From the NCBI GenBank assembly GCA_937889645.1, contig CALBZE010000066.1:1-53728 (forward strand): a stretch of DNA of 53,728 bases, given 5' to 3'. The translations under genes were made by a program, and so were the position numbers. Positions 42,104 through 51,277 of the stretch are shown here, piece after piece. Origin of the DNA: an uncultured bacterium. GTDB taxonomy: Bacteria > Gemmatimonadota > Gemmatimonadetes > Longimicrobiales > RSA9. The number at the start of each line of letters is the position of its first letter. Position 1 is the stretch's first letter. The notes beneath the pieces were generated by a model that worked only from the letters and a program-made list of their open reading frames with translations, had not been told where the DNA came from and did not search any database.

Positions 42104-43626
42104 TCGAGAAGCACTACGACATCGTCGTCATCGGCTCCGGCGCCGGCGGCGGCACCGTCGCCCAGGCGCTCGCGCCCATGGTCCGCGACGGGATCCGCAT
42201 CCTCGTCCTCGAGAAAGGACCGCGCCTCCGGGACGACGAGTTCACCGGCACCGAGCTCGACATGTCCGGCGCCCTCTACGAGGACAACGGCGGCTTCCTG
42301 ACCGCCGAGGGAACCATGACCCTCGCCTTCGGCCGCGCCTACGGCGGCTCCACCGTCGTCTACACCGGCACCTCGATCATCGCCCCGGAGCGCGTGATCC
42401 GCCGCTGGAACGTCCCCGGCCTCGACCACGCCGACATCGCCGCCCGCTCGCGCAAGTTCATGGAGGAGAACAACGTCCACCTCCAGCCGCCCGAGCGGAT
42501 CAACGAGAACAACCGGCTCTTCGTCGAGGGGTGCGAGAAGGCGGGGTACCGCGCCGAACAATTCCCGATCAACGTGAAGGGGTGCAGGGGCAGCTCGCTC
42601 TGCAACCTCGGATGCCCCAACGCCGCCAAGCAGGGCACGAACCGCGTCCAGCTCCCGAACGCCGAGCGGCAAGGCGTCAAGGTCGTGACCCGCGCCGAGG
42701 CGCTACGCATCGAGGAGCGCGCCGTCGTCGTCCGGGTCCGCGAGAAGCAGCCGGGCGAGAAGGGGCTCCCCTCCGAATGGGCGCCGGGCGACTACCTTGT
42801 GCGCGCCGGGATCGTCGTCGCCGCAGGCGGCTCGATCGGCTCCTCCGCGCTCCTGCTCCGCTCCGGCTTCGGCACTCGACTCCCGCGCCTCGGCGCCGGC
42901 TTCACCTGCCACCCCGCCCACATCCTGGTGGCCGAACATCCGCGGGAGATCACGAACGACGTCGGCCACCCGAAGAGCTACTACCTCGACCGCGCCGAGG
43001 AGGAGCGCTTCATCCTCGAGACGTGCATGTACTTCCCGTTCACCACGGCGAAGAACCTGACCGGCTTCGGCGCGGAGCACAGCGCGCTCATGCGCGCCTT
43101 CCCGCGCCTCCAGATGATCCTCGTCCTCGCCTGCGACCGCGCCATCCCGTCCAACCGCATCACCGTCGACCAGGACGGCCGGCCCGTCGTGCACTACACC
43201 TTCACGGACGACGTCGTCGAGGCGCTCGTCCGGGCGACGCGTGCGGCGGCGAGGATCTTCTTCGCCGCCGGCGCGCTCCGCGTCCACGCGCCCTCCGCCG
43301 ATCCGCCGCTCATCGAGCGCGCGGACATGGGCCGCGTGGACGAGCTCATCGACGCGCGGCACTTCAAGCCCGGGAAGATCTCCGTCTCCGCCGCCCACCT
43401 CATGGGCGGTTGCGGGATGGGGCGCGACGCGTCCGACTCCGTGACCGACGCCTGGGGCCGCGTCCATGGCATCCCCTGGCTCCGCGTCGCCGACTCGGCG
43501 CTCTTCCCCGATGCCGTCGAGATCAATCCGTACCTGACCGTCATGGCACTCGCCGACCGCGCGGCCGAAGCGATCCGTGCCGACGCAGCCGCCCTGCTCG
43601 CCACGACGGAGAGGGTGCCCGCATGA
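42100..43626 (+). CDS. GMC family oxidoreductase, long-chain-alcohol-oxidase type
   Basis: A 508-residue FAD enzyme that oxidises an alcohol. Blocks: DIVVIGSGAGGGTVAQALAP near 7-26, TLAFGRAYGGSTVVYTGTSI, a Cys-rich segment KGCRGSSLCNLGCPNAAKQG near 163-182 that could hold an Fe-S cluster as in FAD-glucose dehydrogenases, and the C-terminal SAAHLMGGCGMGRDASDSVT followed by EINPYLTVMALADR with the active-site Asn. It is coupled to the small subunit (ATGA) and precedes the ThDP enzyme by about 30 bp. Substrate probably a fatty or sterol-type alcohol; inference from neighbours and the Cys-rich segment. Confidence 0.88.
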   Translation: MIEKHYDIVVIGSGAGGGTVAQALAPMVRDGIRILVLEKGPRLRDDEFTGTELDMSGALYEDNGGFLTAEGTMTLAFGRAYGGSTVVYTGTSIIAPERVIRRWNVPGLDHADIAARSRKFMEENNVHLQPPERINENNRLFVEGCEKAGYRAEQFPINVKGCRGSSLCNLGCPNAAKQGTNRVQLPNAERQGVKVVTRAEALRIEERAVVVRVREKQPGEKGLPSEWAPGDYLVRAGIVVAAGGSIGSSALLLRSGFGTRLPRLGAGFTCHPAHILVAEHPREITNDVGHPKSYYLDRAEEERFILETCMYFPFTTAKNLTGFGAEHSALMRAFPRLQMILVLACDRAIPSNRITVDQDGRPVVHYTFTDDVVEALVRATRAAARIFFAAGALRVHAPSADPPLIERADMGRVDELIDARHFKPGKISVSAAHLMGGCGMGRDASDSVTDAWGRVHGIPWLRVADSALFPDAVEINPYLTVMALADRAAEAIRADAAALLATTERVPA

Positions 43627-43657
43627 GCGGGGAACGCTGAACAGGAGGAAGCTCCCG

Positions 43658-45508
43658 ATGAAGCTCACCGGCGGACAGATCGTCGTCCGTGCACTCGAAG
43701 ACGAGGGGATCCCGTTCACCTTCGGCATCCCCGGCACGCACAACATCGAGCTCTACGACGCCCTCGCCGAGTCGGAGACCGTCCGGCCGGTCCTCGTGAC
43801 CGACGAGCAGAGCGCCTCCTTCATGGCCGACGCCGTCTGGCGCGCCTCCGGCATGCTCGGCTGCGCCAACCTCGTCCCCGGCGCCGGGCTCACCCACGCG
43901 CTCAGCGGGATCGCCGAGGCGTTCATGGACAACGTCCCCATGCTCGTCCTCGGCTGCGGCATCCGCCGCGACACCGGGATGGCCTACCAGCTCCACGACG
44001 TGGACCAGTTCGCCATCGTCCGCGCGATCACGAAGGCGCAGCTCGGCCCCAAGACGGGCGCCGAGATCTACCCGACGATCCGCGAGGCCTGCCGCATCGC
44101 GCGTGAAGGCGCACCCGGGCCGGTCTTCGTCGAGATCCCGGCGAACCTCTACCTCTTCGCGCACGAGGTCGAACTCGAATGGGACGGCCGGGCCCGCACC
44201 CGGTCGGACGGTGCGGCTCCGGCCGTCCCCGCCGACGCCGGCGCGAACGCGGCGACCGACCCGCAGGCGCCGGTCGACCCACACACGCCGGCCGACCCGC
44301 ACGCACCGCCGCCGCCACCCTCGCCGTCCGACGTCGACCGCGCCGCCGAGCTCCTGCTCCGCGCCCGACGCCCGCTCCTCTACCTCGGGCTCGGCGCCGC
44401 CGGCGCGGGCGAGGACCTCGTGCGGCTGGCGGAGATCCTGGACGCGCCCGTCGCCACCACATTCCAGGGGAAGGGCGTCTTCCCCGAGTCGCACCCGCAC
44501 TTCCTCTGGCCCGGCTTCGGCGACGCCGCGCCCCCCTTCGCCCGCGACATCGCCTCGAGCTGCGACGCGACGCTCGCGATCGGCTGCAAGTTCGGGGAGG
44601 TCGCGACCGGGAGCTACGGGGTGAAGCCGCGTCGGCCGCTCATCCACGTGGACATCGACCCGGCCGTCCCCGGCCGCAACTACCCGGCGGACCTGGCGAT
44701 CCAGGCCGACGCCGCCGCGTTCGTCCGCGCCCTCCTCGCCCGCCTGTCCGAGAAGCGACCCGCCGAGGGCGGGCTCCGCGGCGCCGAGCTGCGCGTCCGC
44801 ATCCGCCAGGGCCACGAGCTGGTCTGGCGCGACTGGCTCGCCGACGTCGGCGGACCGGGCGTCACGCCCGCGCACCTGCTCCGCTCGCTCCAGCGCCGCT
44901 TCGGCCCCGAGACGATCTTCGTCGCCGACAGCGGCAACGGCACCTTCCTCGCCGTCGAGTGCCTGCGCCTCGACAAGCCCGGCAAGTTCCTCGCGCCCGT
45001 CGACTACTCGTGCATGGGCTACTCCGTCCCCGCGGCGATCGGCGCGAAGCTCGCCAACCCCGACGCGCCCGTCGTCGCCCTCGCCGGCGACGGCGCGTTC
45101 CTCATGACCGGCCTCGAGCTGCTGACCGCCGCGCAGTACGGCGTCCCCGTCGCGGTCATCGTGCTCCGCGACCGGGAGCTGGCCCAGATCGCCCAGTTCC
45201 AGGGCGTCGCGCTCAACCGCAAGGTCGCCAGCGAGATCCACGACTACGACCTCGGCCGCCTCTGCGAGGGGCTCGGCGTCGAGTGTCTGCGCCTCGACTC
45301 CGACGACGACGTCGCCGCCGTGCTCGACCAGGTCGCCGCGGCCACGGAGGCGGGCCGCCCCGTCGTCGTCGACTGCGCCATCGACTACTCGCGCAAGACG
45401 TTCTTCACCCGCGGCGTCGTGAAGACGAACCTGATGCGGCTGCCGTGGGTCGAGCGGCTCCGCTTCATCGGCCGCGCGCTCGGGAGGAAGGTCCTCGCGG
45501 GATCGTGA
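43658..45508 (+). CDS. ThDP-dependent C-C lyase/synthase, acetolactate synthase-like family
   Basis: A 616-residue ThDP enzyme. N-terminal PYR domain: FTFGIPGTHNIELYDALAES and LVTDEQSASFMADAVWRASG with the catalytic Glu near 52. Middle domain: DATLAIGCKFGEVATGSYGV and HVDIDPAVPGRNYPADLAIQ. C-terminal PP domain: ALAGDGAFLMTGLELLTAAQ then VIVLRDRELAQIAQFQGVAL. The metal motif GDG-x(25-28)-NN reads GDG...LRDRE, so Asp or Arg stands where Asn is usual. A Pro/Asp-rich linker (about 195-230) separates domains. Family members include acetolactate synthase, 2-hydroxyacyl-CoA lyase and benzoylformate decarboxylase. AGGAGGAAG precedes ATG 43658. Last gene of the run. Confidence 0.87.
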   Translation: MKLTGGQIVVRALEDEGIPFTFGIPGTHNIELYDALAESETVRPVLVTDEQSASFMADAVWRASGMLGCANLVPGAGLTHALSGIAEAFMDNVPMLVLGCGIRRDTGMAYQLHDVDQFAIVRAITKAQLGPKTGAEIYPTIREACRIAREGAPGPVFVEIPANLYLFAHEVELEWDGRARTRSDGAAPAVPADAGANAATDPQAPVDPHTPADPHAPPPPPSPSDVDRAAELLLRARRPLLYLGLGAAGAGEDLVRLAEILDAPVATTFQGKGVFPESHPHFLWPGFGDAAPPFARDIASSCDATLAIGCKFGEVATGSYGVKPRRPLIHVDIDPAVPGRNYPADLAIQADAAAFVRALLARLSEKRPAEGGLRGAELRVRIRQGHELVWRDWLADVGGPGVTPAHLLRSLQRRFGPETIFVADSGNGTFLAVECLRLDKPGKFLAPVDYSCMGYSVPAAIGAKLANPDAPVVALAGDGAFLMTGLELLTAAQYGVPVAVIVLRDRELAQIAQFQGVALNRKVASEIHDYDLGRLCEGLGVECLRLDSDDDVAAVLDQVAAATEAGRPVVVDCAIDYSRKTFFTRGVVKTNLMRLPWVERLRFIGRALGRKVLAGS

Positions 45509-45575
45509 GGGTAGGCGCGCCGCACCGGCACCCCGATCGCGACGATCACGCCACCCCAAGAAGGAGGACTCGACC

Positions 45576-47660
45576 ATGCGACATCGGCTCCGGCACCTCA
45601 TCGTCGCCCCGGCGATCGCCGCCCTGGCGTTCGCCGCCCCGTTCGCGCCCGCATACGCGCAGGAGACCCCGTCGGACACCCTCCTCACCGTCGACCACTA
45701 CCTCGACTGGGAGGGCGTCGCCGACCCGCAGATCTCGCCCGATGGCCGGCAGATCATCTACACGCGGCGGTGGGTCGACAAAGTGCAGGACCGCTGGCGG
45801 TCGGCGCTCTGGATCATGAACGCGGACGGCTCGAGGAACCGCTTCCTCGTGGAGGGCTCCTCGGCGCGCTGGTCCCCCGACGGCACGCGCATCCTCTACC
45901 TCGCCCCGGGCGAGCCGAGAGGGGCCCAGATCTTCGTGCGGTGGATGGACTCCGAAGGCGCGACGTCGCAGGTGACGCGCCTGACCGAGACACCGGCGAA
46001 CGTGAAGTGGTCACCCGACGGAAGGTCGATCTCCTTCGTCATGCGCGTCCCGCCGGCCCCGAAGAGCGACTGGCGCATCGACCTGCCGGCCGCGCCCGTG
46101 GGCGCGACCTGGACGCCCGCGCCCCGCATCGTCGAGCGCATGCACTTCCGCCAGGACCGCGTCGGCTTCCAGGCGGAGGGGTGGAACCACCTCTTCGTCG
46201 TCCCCGCCGACGGCGGGACCCCGCGCCAGATCACCGAGGGCGAGTGGCACGTCGGCGCGCGGTTCAGTGGGATGGACTTCGGCGCCGGCTACGACTGGAC
46301 GCCCGACGGCCGGACCATCGTCTTCGACGGCCTGACCGAGGACCCCGACATGCGCTTCGCCGAGTCGGCGATCTACGCCGTCGACGTCGAGACCCGCGAG
46401 ATCCGGAAGCTCACCGACCGCAAGGGGAACTGGACGGGCCCCGTCGTCTCCCCCGACGGCCGGCACGTCCTCTTCACCGGCACGGACAGGACGGACCAGA
46501 CGTACCATGTCGCCGAGATCCACGTGGTCGGGATCGACGGCCGGGGGATGCGCAAGGTGACGCCCGACCTGGACCGCGACGTCTCCGGCCTCACCTGGGC
46601 GCCCGATAGCCGCGGCTTCTACTTCGCCGTCGACGACCGCGGCACGCGCAACGTCTACCACGCGACGCTCGACGGCCGCGTCCAGAAGCTCACCGACGGC
46701 GTGCACATGCTCACCCTCTCCTCGATATCGAGGAACGGCACGGCCGTCGGCGTACGCACTGCGCCCCACGAGCCCCCGGATGTCGTCGCCTTCGACGTCC
46801 GTCGCCCGGGCGAGATCCGGCAGCTCACCCACGTCAACGACGACGTCCTGGCCGGGATCCGGCTGGGCGAGGTCGAGGAGATCTGGTACGAGTCGACGGG
46901 CGGCGCCCGCATCCAGGGGTGGATCGTCAAGCCGCCGTCCTTCGACCCGTCGAAGAAGTACCCGCTCATCCTCGAGATCCACGGCGGGCCGCACTCGATG
47001 TACAACGTCGGCTTCAACTACATGTTCCAGAACTTCGCGGCGAACGGGTACGTCGTCCTCTACACCAACCCCCGCGGCAGCACGGGGTACGGGACCGATT
47101 TCGGCAACGCGATCGACGACGCGTACCCCAGCGTAGACTACGACGATCTCATGGCCGGCGTAGATGCCGTGGTGGCGAGGGGGTACGTCGACACTAATCG
47201 CATGTACGTCGGCGGGTGCAGCGGCGGCGGCGTCCTCTCGAGCTGGGTCATCGGCCACACGGACCGGTTCGCCGCCGCGGCCGTGCGCTGCCCGGTCATC
47301 AACTGGTTCAGCTTCGCGGGCACCGCCGACATCGTCCAGTGGGCGTACAAGCGGTTCCGCTCGCTTCCCTGGGAGAACCCGGAGAAGTGGCTCGCCCATT
47401 CGCCGATCATGTACGCGAAGAACGTCAAGACGCCCACGCTCCTCATGACCGGCGAGCTCGATCTGCGGACCCCCATGAGCCAGACCGAGGAGTACTACCA
47501 GGCGCTCAAGATGCTGGGCGTGCCCGTCGTCATGATGCGCTTCAACGACGAGTATCACGGGACGTCGTCCAGGCCGTCCAACTTCATGCGCACGCAGCTC
47601 TACATGCTGAAGTGGTACGGCCGCTGGACGAAGGACGGGCCGGTGACGGCGGCGCGGTGA
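45576..47660 (+). CDS. Exported S9 family prolyl oligopeptidase
   Basis: A 694-residue serine peptidase. Signal peptide LIVAPAIAALAFAAPFAPAY ends AQE. A seven-blade-like beta-propeller (about 30-430) carries repeated ISPDGRQIIYTRR, WSPDGRSISFVMRVPP-type TolB motifs. The catalytic alpha/beta-hydrolase domain has EIHGGPHSMYNVGFNYMFQN, nucleophile Ser in MYVGGCSGGGVLSSWVIGHT, Asp in LMTGELDLRTPMSQTEEYYQ and His in NDEYHGTSSRPSN. It releases dipeptides or oligopeptides in the periplasm or outside. AAGGAGG precedes ATG 45576. The last codons lie in a heptamer array and a strong hairpin follows. Confidence 0.92.
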   Translation: MRHRLRHLIVAPAIAALAFAAPFAPAYAQETPSDTLLTVDHYLDWEGVADPQISPDGRQIIYTRRWVDKVQDRWRSALWIMNADGSRNRFLVEGSSARWSPDGTRILYLAPGEPRGAQIFVRWMDSEGATSQVTRLTETPANVKWSPDGRSISFVMRVPPAPKSDWRIDLPAAPVGATWTPAPRIVERMHFRQDRVGFQAEGWNHLFVVPADGGTPRQITEGEWHVGARFSGMDFGAGYDWTPDGRTIVFDGLTEDPDMRFAESAIYAVDVETREIRKLTDRKGNWTGPVVSPDGRHVLFTGTDRTDQTYHVAEIHVVGIDGRGMRKVTPDLDRDVSGLTWAPDSRGFYFAVDDRGTRNVYHATLDGRVQKLTDGVHMLTLSSISRNGTAVGVRTAPHEPPDVVAFDVRRPGEIRQLTHVNDDVLAGIRLGEVEEIWYESTGGARIQGWIVKPPSFDPSKKYPLILEIHGGPHSMYNVGFNYMFQNFAANGYVVLYTNPRGSTGYGTDFGNAIDDAYPSVDYDDLMAGVDAVVARGYVDTNRMYVGGCSGGGVLSSWVIGHTDRFAAAAVRCPVINWFSFAGTADIVQWAYKRFRSLPWENPEKWLAHSPIMYAKNVKTPTLLMTGELDLRTPMSQTEEYYQALKMLGVPVVMMRFNDEYHGTSSRPSNFMRTQLYMLKWYGRWTKDGPVTAAR

Positions 47661-47690
47661 CGGTGGCGCGGTGACGGCGCGCCGCGCGGT
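47642..47690. repeat. Heptamer array overlapping the S9 peptidase stop codon
   Basis: Units alternate GGTGACG with GC- or GT-starting heptamers, so a 14-nt super-unit repeats (47,642-47,655; 47,656-47,669; then a diverged copy). It encodes the last residues V-T-A-A-R and the TGA of the S9 gene, then runs on into the intergenic region. Confidence 0.65.
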
Positions 47691-47709
47691 GACGCCGTGT
47701 GCCGAGGAC

Positions 47710-47741
47710 GGGTCGGCGGCCCGGTTCCGGGCCGCCGACCC
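47710..47741 (+). terminator. 15-bp perfect hairpin after the S9 peptidase gene
   Basis: The arms 47,710-47,724 and 47,727-47,741 (GGGTCGGCGGCCCGG and its complement) flank a 2-nt loop. There is no long T-run. Confidence 0.7.
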
Positions 47742-47844
47742 TCGCACCGCCCTCGCCGCGTAGGGAAGACCTCCCATCGATTTTCCGGACTTTCCCCGAC
47801 AGACCGTCGGCAACGTCGCCTGCATCATTATCCGTCGGTACCAC

Positions 47845-47885
47845 CGGCAACCGAGCGAACCTGCGTACGATCGGCAACCGAGCGA
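47845..47885. repeat. 14-nt direct repeat upstream of DUF3108 gene
   Basis: CGGCAACCGAGCGA occurs at 47,845-47,858 and 47,872-47,885, 27 bp apart, the second ending 10 bp before the ATG. It could be a paired regulator-binding site or a small duplication. Confidence 0.5.
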
Positions 47886-47895
47886 GCAATCGACG

Positions 47896-48786
47896 ATGCG
47901 TCCCGTAGACTTCATCGCCCGCGCAGCACCCGCGGCGCTCGCGCTCCCCGCCGCGCTGGCGCTTCTCACCGCGGCCGCCCCGGCGCCGGTCGGCGCGCAG
48001 TCCGCGCCGCGCCTTCCGTTCGCCCCGGGCGAGACGCTGATCTACCGTATCACGAGCAGCCGCTTCGGCGATGTCGGCGAAGGGAGCATGGGCGTCGCGG
48101 GGCCGGAGTCGGTGCGCGGCCGCGAGGCGTACCTCCTCCACTTCGACTTCCGCGCGAAGATCACCTTCTTCACGGTCGAGGACCGGACCCGCTCCTGGGT
48201 CGACCCGGCGGGGCTGGCTTCGCTGCGGTACCACAAGAAGGAGCGCAACCCGCTCGCCTCCCGGACCGAGGAGGTCGAGATCCACCCCGAGGAGCTGCGC
48301 TGGGTGGATGCGACGGGGCGCAACGGCCGTTCGCCCACGCCCGCGCCGCTCGACGAGCTGTCCTTCATCTACTTCCTGCGCACGCTCCCGCTCGCCGACG
48401 GCGAGACGAGCGAGCTCGTGCGCCACTTCGACCCCGAGCGCAACCCCGTCGTCGTGCGCGTCCTCGGGCGCGAGCGGCTCCGCGCGCCGATCGGCGACTT
48501 CGAGACCGTCGTCGTCGAGATGAAGGTCCGCGACACCGGCCGGTTCGGCGGGCAGGGGACGCTGCGGCTGCACCTGACCGACGACGCACAGCGCCTCCCC
48601 GTCCGCATCGAGACCTCCGTCCCCCTCGCCGGCACCCTCGTCCTCGACCTGATCCAGGCGACGCTGGGCGACGTCGGGCCCGGTCCCGAAGCCGACCGTG
48701 TCGGGCACTCCACTACACACAGCTCAGCCGACACCGCACAAAATTTCCTCCGAATCCCGACAGCCGCCGACTCACCAGCCCATTAA
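47896..48786 (+). CDS. DUF3108 domain exported protein
   Basis: A 296-residue protein with signal peptide AAPAALALPAALALLTAAAP ending VGAQS. The mature part matches DUF3108: RLPFAPGETLIYRITSSRFG, EAYLLHFDFRAKITFFTVED, and LHLTDDAQRLPVRIETSVPL near the end. DUF3108 proteins are periplasmic and of unknown function. The final 35 codons after TLGDVGPGPEADR form a Ser/Thr-rich tail with more A/T than the gene, so the original stop may have been lost. ATG 47896 lies after a direct repeat; the ribosome binding site is weak. Confidence 0.83.
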   Translation: MRPVDFIARAAPAALALPAALALLTAAAPAPVGAQSAPRLPFAPGETLIYRITSSRFGDVGEGSMGVAGPESVRGREAYLLHFDFRAKITFFTVEDRTRSWVDPAGLASLRYHKKERNPLASRTEEVEIHPEELRWVDATGRNGRSPTPAPLDELSFIYFLRTLPLADGETSELVRHFDPERNPVVVRVLGRERLRAPIGDFETVVVEMKVRDTGRFGGQGTLRLHLTDDAQRLPVRIETSVPLAGTLVLDLIQATLGDVGPGPEADRVGHSTTHSSADTAQNFLRIPTAADSPAH

Positions 48787-48908
48787 CATCGACGTGGACG
48801 ATGAGCGGAGACGCCAGCACGCCGCTCTGCCCCGGGCCGACCGACCAGGCAGCGACCACGGCCCGGCTCCCGTGAGAGGGAAACAACGCCACCGAAAGGA
48901 GGCTCGCC

Positions 48909-49571
48909 ATGACCGCCCGTCGCCTCGGCGGATTCGCTCTGACCACGCTGATCGCCATGTCTGCCGCGCCGCTCGTCGCGCAGGACGCGGTCGCGCCCGA
49001 ACCGGCGGCTCAGGCCGCTGCGGTGACCCCAGCCGCCGCGCCGCTCCGCCTCGCGCTCCAGCCCGAGAGCAAGATCTGGTTCAAGGGCGGATCGACCGTC
49101 CGAGACTTCGAGTGCCAGGCGACGTCGCTCGCGGGGACCTTCGCGGTCGAGCTCGCCACCGGCCAGGTCGACGTCGCCGCGCTGGGCAGCGCCACCGCAC
49201 AGGTCGCCCTCGACATCCCCGTCGCCCAGATCGATTGCGGCAACGGCACGATGAACGACCACATGCGTAAGGCGTTGCGCGCCGACGAGCGCCCGACGAT
49301 CCACTTCCGCTACGGCGGACACGAGGTCGTCGCCAACCCCGGCGGCGGCACGAGCCTCAAGATCAGCGGCTGGCTCACGATCTCGGGCGAGGAGCGCGTC
49401 GTGGCGCTCGAGGCCGCCGCTACCGCCGAGGATGCGGAGACGCTGCGCGTCGTCGGCAGCTACGAGCTCGACATGACCGAGTACGGCGTCAAGCCGCCCA
49501 AGCTCATGCTCGGGACCCTGAAGGTCCATGACAAAGTGACCGTCCATTACGACCTGGTGCTCAGGCCGTGA
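48909..49571 (+). CDS. YceI family exported lipid-binding protein
   Basis: A 220-residue YceI-like lipocalin-fold protein. Signal peptide ALTTLIAMSAAPLVAQD (roughly residues 9-25) precedes an Ala/Pro linker. The domain runs SKIWFKGGSTVRDFECQATS, LDIPVAQIDCGNGTMNDHMR and KLMLGTLKVHDKVTVHYDLV. YceI proteins bind isoprenoid or fatty lipids in the periplasm. The two Cys in the mature protein are unusual but not diagnostic. GAAAGGAGGCTCGCC precedes ATG 48909. It is followed 128 bp later by a porin-like gene with the same type of ribosome binding site. Confidence 0.9.
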   Translation: MTARRLGGFALTTLIAMSAAPLVAQDAVAPEPAAQAAAVTPAAAPLRLALQPESKIWFKGGSTVRDFECQATSLAGTFAVELATGQVDVAALGSATAQVALDIPVAQIDCGNGTMNDHMRKALRADERPTIHFRYGGHEVVANPGGGTSLKISGWLTISGEERVVALEAAATAEDAETLRVVGSYELDMTEYGVKPPKLMLGTLKVHDKVTVHYDLVLRP

Positions 49572-49699
49572 CGGCCCGCGGCCCGGGCGTCGCGCCCGGG
49601 CCGCGCCACCCGGCGGGCCCTCGCACCACCGCCGTACGACACGAGAACAGCCACCGATACACGCTCAGGAACACAGGCGAATCCGAAAGGAGCACGACC

Positions 49700-51049
49700 A
49701 TGAAAGCCCGTAACCGCTGGACCCTGACGGCGCTCGCCCTCGCCCTCGCGGCCGCGCCCGCCGCGGCCCAGACCACCGTCGCCTCCGGCACGCCGGCCGG
49801 CGGCGGGGACGGCGAAAAGGCCGCGCCCAGCACGATGAAGGCGATCGTCATCCAGAACATGCGGCCCCAGGACCGCCGCGGGCTGAACGTCTTCGAGCCG
49901 CCCAAGGAGAACAAGCCCTTCCAGGGCTTCGTCCTCGACTTCGGCGCCGCGTTCACTCAGCAGTTCCAGATGCTGGAGCACAGCAACACCGCCCAGCCCA
50001 GGATCGTCGATGGCGTCGACCAGAACCAACTCGCCGACATCGGCCCCGGCTTCAACCTGGCCACGGCGAACCTGTACCTGAACGCGCAGCTCGCCCCCGG
50101 GATCCGCGTCGCGCTCGAGGGCTACATGTCCTCGCGGCACCACTCGGAGTTCTGGGTCAAGGGCGGCTACCTCCAGATCGACGAGTCGCCGATCGATCTC
50201 CCGGTGCTCAACACGATCATGGACTACGTCACCCTCAAGGTCGGGCACTTCGAGATCAACTACGGTGACGCGCACTTCCGTCGCACCGACAACGGCAACG
50301 CGCTCTTCAACCCGTTCGTCGGCAACCTGATCATGGACGGCTTCGCCACCGAGATCGGCGGCGAGGTCTACGTCCGGACGGGGCCGTGGCTCGCCATGCT
50401 CGGCGTGACCAACGGCGAGATCAAGGGCACCGTCGTCAACCCCGACGAGCGCGCGCCCAGCTTCATCGGCAAGCTCGGCTTCGACAACGAGCTGATGGAC
50501 GGGCTCCGCGTCCGCCTGACCGGCTCGATCTACACGACCGAGAAGTCGAGCAGCAACACGCTGTACGCCGGCGACCGCGCCGGGTCGCGGTACTACAACG
50601 TCATGGACAACGCCGCCGGCGCGGACTTCCGCAACGGCCGCATGAACCCCGGCATGACGGACAAGATCACCGCCATGCAGCTCAACCCGTTCGTCAAGCT
50701 GGGCGGCCTCGAGCTGTTCGGCGTCCTCGAGAAGGCTTCCGGCCGCGCCCGGACCGAGACCGAGGAGCGCGAATGGACCCAGCTCGCCGGCGACGTCGTC
50801 TACCGCTTCCTCCGCGACGAGAGCGCCTACGTCGGCGCCCGCTACAATGTCGTCGAAGGCCCGCTCGCCGGGATGACCGACAACGTCAACGTCGACCGTA
50901 TCCAGATCGGCGGCGGCTGGTTCGTCACCCCGACCGTCCTCCTCAAGGCCGAGTACGTCCGCCAGACCTACAACGACTTCCCCGTCACCGACATCCGCAA
51001 CGGCGGGAAGTTCAACGGTCTCATGATCGAGGGGGTGGTCGCGTTCTGA
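49700..51049 (+). CDS. Porin-like outer-membrane protein
   Basis: A 449-residue exported protein: signal peptide LTALALALAAAPAAAQTT. It continues with FQGFVLDFGAAFTQQFQMLE, many amphipathic beta-strands with aromatic girdle residues (FWVKGGYLQIDESPIDLPVL, VYVRTGPWLAMLGVTNGEIK) and a strand-type C-terminus ending GLMIEGVVAF. This is the layout of a beta-barrel porin. No named porin family is recognised and substrate is unknown. GAAAGGAGCACGACC precedes ATG 49700. An intrinsic-terminator-like hairpin follows. Confidence 0.85.
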   Translation: MKARNRWTLTALALALAAAPAAAQTTVASGTPAGGGDGEKAAPSTMKAIVIQNMRPQDRRGLNVFEPPKENKPFQGFVLDFGAAFTQQFQMLEHSNTAQPRIVDGVDQNQLADIGPGFNLATANLYLNAQLAPGIRVALEGYMSSRHHSEFWVKGGYLQIDESPIDLPVLNTIMDYVTLKVGHFEINYGDAHFRRTDNGNALFNPFVGNLIMDGFATEIGGEVYVRTGPWLAMLGVTNGEIKGTVVNPDERAPSFIGKLGFDNELMDGLRVRLTGSIYTTEKSSSNTLYAGDRAGSRYYNVMDNAAGADFRNGRMNPGMTDKITAMQLNPFVKLGGLELFGVLEKASGRARTETEEREWTQLAGDVVYRFLRDESAYVGARYNVVEGPLAGMTDNVNVDRIQIGGGWFVTPTVLLKAEYVRQTYNDFPVTDIRNGGKFNGLMIEGVVAF

Positions 51050-51101
51050 CGCGACGCGACGGCAGATGCGCGGGTAAGCCCAGCGTCGCGTGAATCGAGA
51101 G

Positions 51102-51125
51102 GGGCCCCGGGAAACCGGGGCCCTT
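51102..51125 (+). terminator. Hairpin with GAAA loop after the porin gene
   Basis: GGGCCCCGG (51,102-51,110), loop GAAA, CCGGGGCCC (51,115-51,123), then TT. A 9-bp perfect stem with a stable tetraloop, 52 bp after the stop. Confidence 0.75.
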
Positions 51126-51277
51126 CGCCGTTGTGGGGGGCCGATGCGATGTTCGTATGGGCGTTCGTGCGACGTCCGTATAGGCATCCGGCGGGCGGCG
51201 AAGCTACATTGACACCCGCGGCAGTCGACCGGCTGCCCGCGAGGGCTGATTTCGACGCAGATCATACCGGATAGCGC

